Of a stretch of 64,000 nucleotides of DNA, positions 61,384 to 64,000 are shown in pieces. The stretch is from NCBI GenBank assembly GCA_045656705.1, contig JAZORR010000043.1, positions 23,292 to 87,291 of the forward strand. Direction: 5' to 3'. Position 1 is the stretch's first letter. Each line of letters opens with the position of its first letter. Made by a program: the position numbers and the translations under genes. Source of the DNA: RGIG4576 sp045656705. Its GTDB lineage: Bacteria > Bacteroidota > Bacteroidia > Bacteroidales > Muribaculaceae. A model generated the notes under the pieces. The model saw only the letters and a program-made list of their open reading frames with translations. It searched no databases and was not told where the DNA came from.

Positions 61384-61569
61384 ACTACCTTAAATATTCT
61401 TAAAAACTTCACTACGCACTATTTCTCTTACTGCATTCCACTATTAAAGTGCGTATAATAGAAAACGGATTTGCCCCTTCTGAAGCAAACCCGTAAATCA
61501 AACACTGTGATTTTTTAATTTCTAATTATCTTTATAACCATCTGATTATCTACAAATTACACATAATCA
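61384..61569. other. Region between cas2 and the array
   Basis: AT-rich, no gene. A hairpin (ACGGATTTGC...GCAAACCCGT, about 61471-61498) may end the cas operon transcript. At 61506-61545 the plus strand reads TGTGATTTTTTAATTTCTAA then TTATCTTTATAACCATC, which resembles a degenerate repeat in opposite orientation to the array. An 11-bp inverted repeat follows at the array border. Confidence 0.55.
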
Positions 61570-61573
61570 GATG
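61539..61573. repeat. Inverted repeat at the cas-proximal array border
   Basis: CATCTGATTAT (61539-61549) and ATAATCAGATG (61563-61573) are perfect inverted repeats with a 13-nt loop. The second arm includes the first four bases of repeat 1. On the crRNA strand this hairpin would form right after the last repeat, without a T-tract. Confidence 0.7.
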
Positions 61574-62382
61574 TGTTTGATATGTCAAAGATACAAATTT
61601 AAAAGCAAATCACAACCCGTATTGATAAGACCGTTAATCGTATCGTGATGTGTTTGATATGTCAAAGATACAAATTTAAAAGCAAATCACAACATCTGTA
61701 AAGAACATTTCCCTGAACACGGGATGTGTTTGATATGTCAAAGATACAAATTTAAAAGCAAATCACAACCATACTGTGGAACTCTCGCACCACTGGTTGA
61801 TGTGTTTGATATGTCAAAGATACAAATTTAAAAGCAAATCACAACAGAACCCCAGCAAAAATAAGAGTGCGATAGGATGTGTTTGATATGTCAAAGATAC
61901 AAATTTAAAAGCAAATCACAACTTCTGTAGTTAAATGAAAAACGAACCACCAGATGTGTTTGATATGTCAAAGATACAAATTTAAAAGCAAATCACAACG
62001 AGATGGACTTGAGTGCGTTGGCAATGGATGATGTGTTTGATATGTCAAAGATACAAATTTAAAAGCAAAACACAACAACACCTGCAATCACAGCCACGCT
62101 GATAATGATGTGTTTGATATGTCAAAGATACAAATTTAAAAGCAAATCACAACTTGCAAAAGTTTTGGACAAATGGATACAAGATGTGTTTGATATGTCA
62201 AAGATACAAATTTAAAAGCAAATCACAACCTAAGCGGAGTTCTTAAACTTTTGCAAAAGATGTGTTTGATATGTCAAAGATACAAATTTAAAAGCAAATC
62301 ACAACGGTATTTGTAGTTACCCGCACCACGCCCCCGATGTGTTTGATATGTCAAAGATACAAATTTAAAAGCAAATCACAAC
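61570..62382 (-). CRISPR. CRISPR array, 11 repeats of 47 bp, 10 spacers
   Basis: Repeats begin at 61570, 61647, 61723, 61799, 61876, 61953, 62030, 62107, 62183, 62259 and 62336. Each is 47 bp, plus strand starting GATGTGTTTGATATGTCAAA and ending AAAAGCAAATCACAAC. All are identical except repeat 7 (62030), with A for T seven bases from its end. Spacers are 29 or 30 bp and all different. Complementarity to the tracrRNA anti-repeat shows that the crRNA strand is the minus strand (repeat starting GTTGTGATTTGCTTTT), so the array is read toward cas2, convergent with the cas operon. On that strand each repeat carries TTG at positions 2-4 and TATCTTTG at 24-31, a promoter-like pair. The right end is flush with coding sequence and shows no leader. 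Confidence 0.97.
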
Positions 62383-64000
62383 CATCGAGCGACAAGTATA
62401 CCAACGAACAGAAGCAAGCTATTGAAGACTATGCATTCGCGCTTGAACGATATCGCGGTTATAACTTTACCAGCGACATCAAGGTGCGTAAGGATGCCTA
62501 TAACACCTTATATCAACAAGGTTACGATGCCGAAGGCGATGTGAGAAGACAAGTAGTGCAAGAGTGGCAGAAGGCTAAGATAAGTGCAGATGCAGTGTTT
62601 AATGGCGATGCCGATGCGATGTTGGCGACTTACGATAAAGAAGGCTTAGAGCTTGAAAAAGCAATTGCTGGCGATAAGGCAATCGCGAAGGCAGACCGAG
62701 TGGCATTGATTACTTATGCAAGAGCTAAGTACCGCTACAATGCGATGAATCAACGCATAAACGATGACATCGACAATGACTTGAGCGAATTGTCTAAGGA
62801 TATAGATGCAATCACCAACAAGAATACAGGCACAATTATACAAGTGAAGAAGAAGGGTGACGATAAGGTGTACTATGCTAATAGTGGTGCGCTATCGTAT
62901 GACCTACGCGATGGCAAGGTGAATCCAGCGAAATCGTCGACAATGGTGGTGCTATATGATGCAGAGACCGGTAAGGCTACGCCAGTTAGCAAATATGACC
63001 TTGACGTGGTGATGGCGAGTGAAAACGCTGAGAAATATAAGGAAAAAGAATTTGGTGCGTTGAAAGCACAGAAGCGTGCAGAAGCAGATGCGCAATTGCG
63101 GGAGTGGGCTTCTTCAGTTAGGAGTGAGGAGTTAGGAGTGAGGAGTGATGATTCTTCAGTAACTGATACAACCGAAGATCCGAAGGTTAATGACACCGAG
63201 AATGCTCCTGTGATGAGCGTGGAAGATGTGGTGAATCGTGTGGGTGAATGGAACGCGAAGACCGGCAAGAAGGTGCGAGTGTTGACAAGCATAGACGAGG
63301 TGACCAACCAAGATGCTATTAATGCCATAAATAATGGCGAAGTAGTGAGAGGATGGTACGAGACATCAACCAACGAGGTGGTGATTTACGCACCGAATAT
63401 GACATCGGCAAATGAAGTTGACGAGGTGTACATTCACGAAGTGGTGGCACACGATGGCATTAGAGGATTATTTGGACAAAAGGGTGCAGACATCTTCTTT
63501 GATCGAGTGTACGCAATTATGAGTGAGGCAGACCGAGCAAGATACGGAAACTATCCCGGCATTGCAGGTATTACGGATGCACAAGCACGTCAACGAGCAA
63601 TCGCTGACGAATATATCGCACATTTGGCGGAAAAGGAATTTGACGCGATGAGTGCAGAAGAACAATCGCTCTGGAATGAGATTGTGGAATTCGTAAAGGA
63701 GATGCTTGAGAAAATGCTCGGCAACACCGAATTGACTCACGAAGACATTAGCAAGGCATTGCAGATGAGTTATGCGAAGATGCGTAGAGATGCTTCTTTA
63801 GATGCTTCTTCGACAGAAAGACAAAATAACATAACTGCTGAAGAGAGTGCTGAAGAGAGTGCTATTGCACCGACATATGAGGTGGTGGCACCAGCAGAAA
63901 CGCGACGCAGAACGGATGTGGATATCGAAGACGTAATCGCGATATATGCAGAAGGTGATGCAGGTAAGGCGGCAGAATTCCGTAGAATCCCAAATCAATA
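62337..64000 (+). CDS. Large polyvalent protein fragment of a mobile element, open at both ends
   Basis: An uninterrupted plus-strand frame of more than 1.6 kb runs from the last CRISPR repeat to the window edge. Real protein sequence begins right after repeat 11 (SSDKYTNEQKQAIEDYAFAL). The only upstream in-frame ATG is inside the repeat (62337), so the natural 5' end is missing. Features: Lys/Glu/Asp-rich helical segments; a linker with short tandem duplications; a segment at about residues 308-480 with VYIHEVVAHDGIRGLFGQKG (H367, E368, H372: an HExxxH zincin-like motif). Such modules occur in giant polyvalent proteins of phages and conjugative elements, some thought to enter the host with the DNA. 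The gene uses GCG more often than the neighbouring housekeeping genes. Confidence 0.7.
   Translation, partial: MCLICQRYKFKSKSQPSSDKYTNEQKQAIEDYAFALERYRGYNFTSDIKVRKDAYNTLYQQGYDAEGDVRRQVVQEWQKAKISADAVFNGDADAMLATYDKEGLELEKAIAGDKAIAKADRVALITYARAKYRYNAMNQRINDDIDNDLSELSKDIDAITNKNTGTIIQVKKKGDDKVYYANSGALSYDLRDGKVNPAKSSTMVVLYDAETGKATPVSKYDLDVVMASENAEKYKEKEFGALKAQKRAEADAQLREWASSVRSEELGVRSDDSSVTDTTEDPKVNDTENAPVMSVEDVVNRVGEWNAKTGKKVRVLTSIDEVTNQDAINAINNGEVVRGWYETSTNEVVIYAPNMTSANEVDEVYIHEVVAHDGIRGLFGQKGADIFFDRVYAIMSEADRARYGNYPGIAGITDAQARQRAIADEYIAHLAEKEFDAMSAEEQSLWNEIVEFVKEMLEKMLGNTELTHEDISKALQMSYAKMRRDASLDASSTERQNNITAEESAEESAIAPTYEVVAPAETRRRTDVDIEDVIAIYAEGDAGKAAEFRRIPNQ
63116..63143 (+). repeat. Two tandem 14-bp GAGTTAG-type repeats
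   Basis: AGTTAGGAGTGAGG occurs twice head-to-tail inside the polyvalent-protein frame, encoding an RSEELGVRSD-like insert. Related microrepeats occur elsewhere in the window. Confidence 0.75.

Noticed and set aside
62646..63998. Four minus-strand open frames across the right end of the window
   Set aside because: They are antisense shadows of a single long plus-strand frame with coherent protein composition and an HExxxH motif. The minus-strand translations are Ser/Cys/Phe-rich and look noncoding.

Overview
This window looks like a chromosomal segment of a Bacteroidales bacterium (Bacteroides/Prevotella/Muribaculaceae-like). The evidence is the argR-GNAT-argG-argC cluster, the fused SecDF, the NigD, BspA-type LRR, DUF3467, DUF4250 and DUF5683 families, and many promoters matching the Bacteroidetes housekeeping consensus (TTTG, 19-21 bp, TAnnTTTG). 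The genus cannot be fixed from the sequence alone. The DNA is AT-rich overall, and one short tract (about 15.95-17.7 kb) is clearly more so.

Layout. 0-3 kb: arginine biosynthesis and its repressor, minus strand, with argC cut by the window edge. 3.2-7.7 kb: a parA-parB-DUF5683-LysM transglycosylase operon for chromosome segregation and cell wall. 8-9.4 kb: an ECF sigma factor with a membrane partner and a Spy-like periplasmic protein. 9.5-15.6 kb: gyrB, ridA, rpsT between two identical tRNA-Glu genes, recO, and a TPM/TPM/LemA trio. 15.8-17.7 kb: a tRNA-Arg followed by an AT-rich accessory islet with a transposase-derived HUH protein, a DnaQ-like exonuclease-BRCT fusion and a nucleotidyltransferase remnant. 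17.8-35.4 kb: housekeeping genes (secDF, cysS, asnA, crcB, slyD-like, thioredoxin, miaA) mixed with lipoproteins, transporters and a tRNA-Asp. 35.6-40.9 kb: the sufBCDS iron-sulfur cluster operon plus one unknown gene. 41-43 kb: glsA and pncB. 43.3-47.6 kb: hisGDCB. 47.8-56.3 kb: a BspA-like LRR protein, an Asn/His-rich secreted protein, tsaE-birA, an LD-carboxypeptidase, threonine aldolase-LOG-PduO, and DUF2795. 56.4-62.4 kb: a complete minimal type II-C CRISPR-Cas locus (tracrRNA, cas9, cas1, cas2, and an array of 11 repeats of 47 bp with 10 spacers). 62.4-64 kb: an open coding frame of phage or conjugative-element type, fused directly to the last CRISPR repeat.

How the parts fit. The CRISPR locus is the main accessory system. 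The tracrRNA is transcribed away from cas9 from a textbook promoter. By anti-repeat complementarity the crRNA strand is the minus strand, so the array is read toward cas2, and each repeat carries its own promoter-like element. No conventional leader is visible at the right end, where the array is flush with a mobile-element gene: either a real recombination or an assembly join through a spacer. Other points to check are two intergenic small-RNA candidates that resemble each other, a catalytically altered transposase-exonuclease pair, dispersed GAGTTAG-type microrepeats, and DnaA-box-like motifs beside parA.
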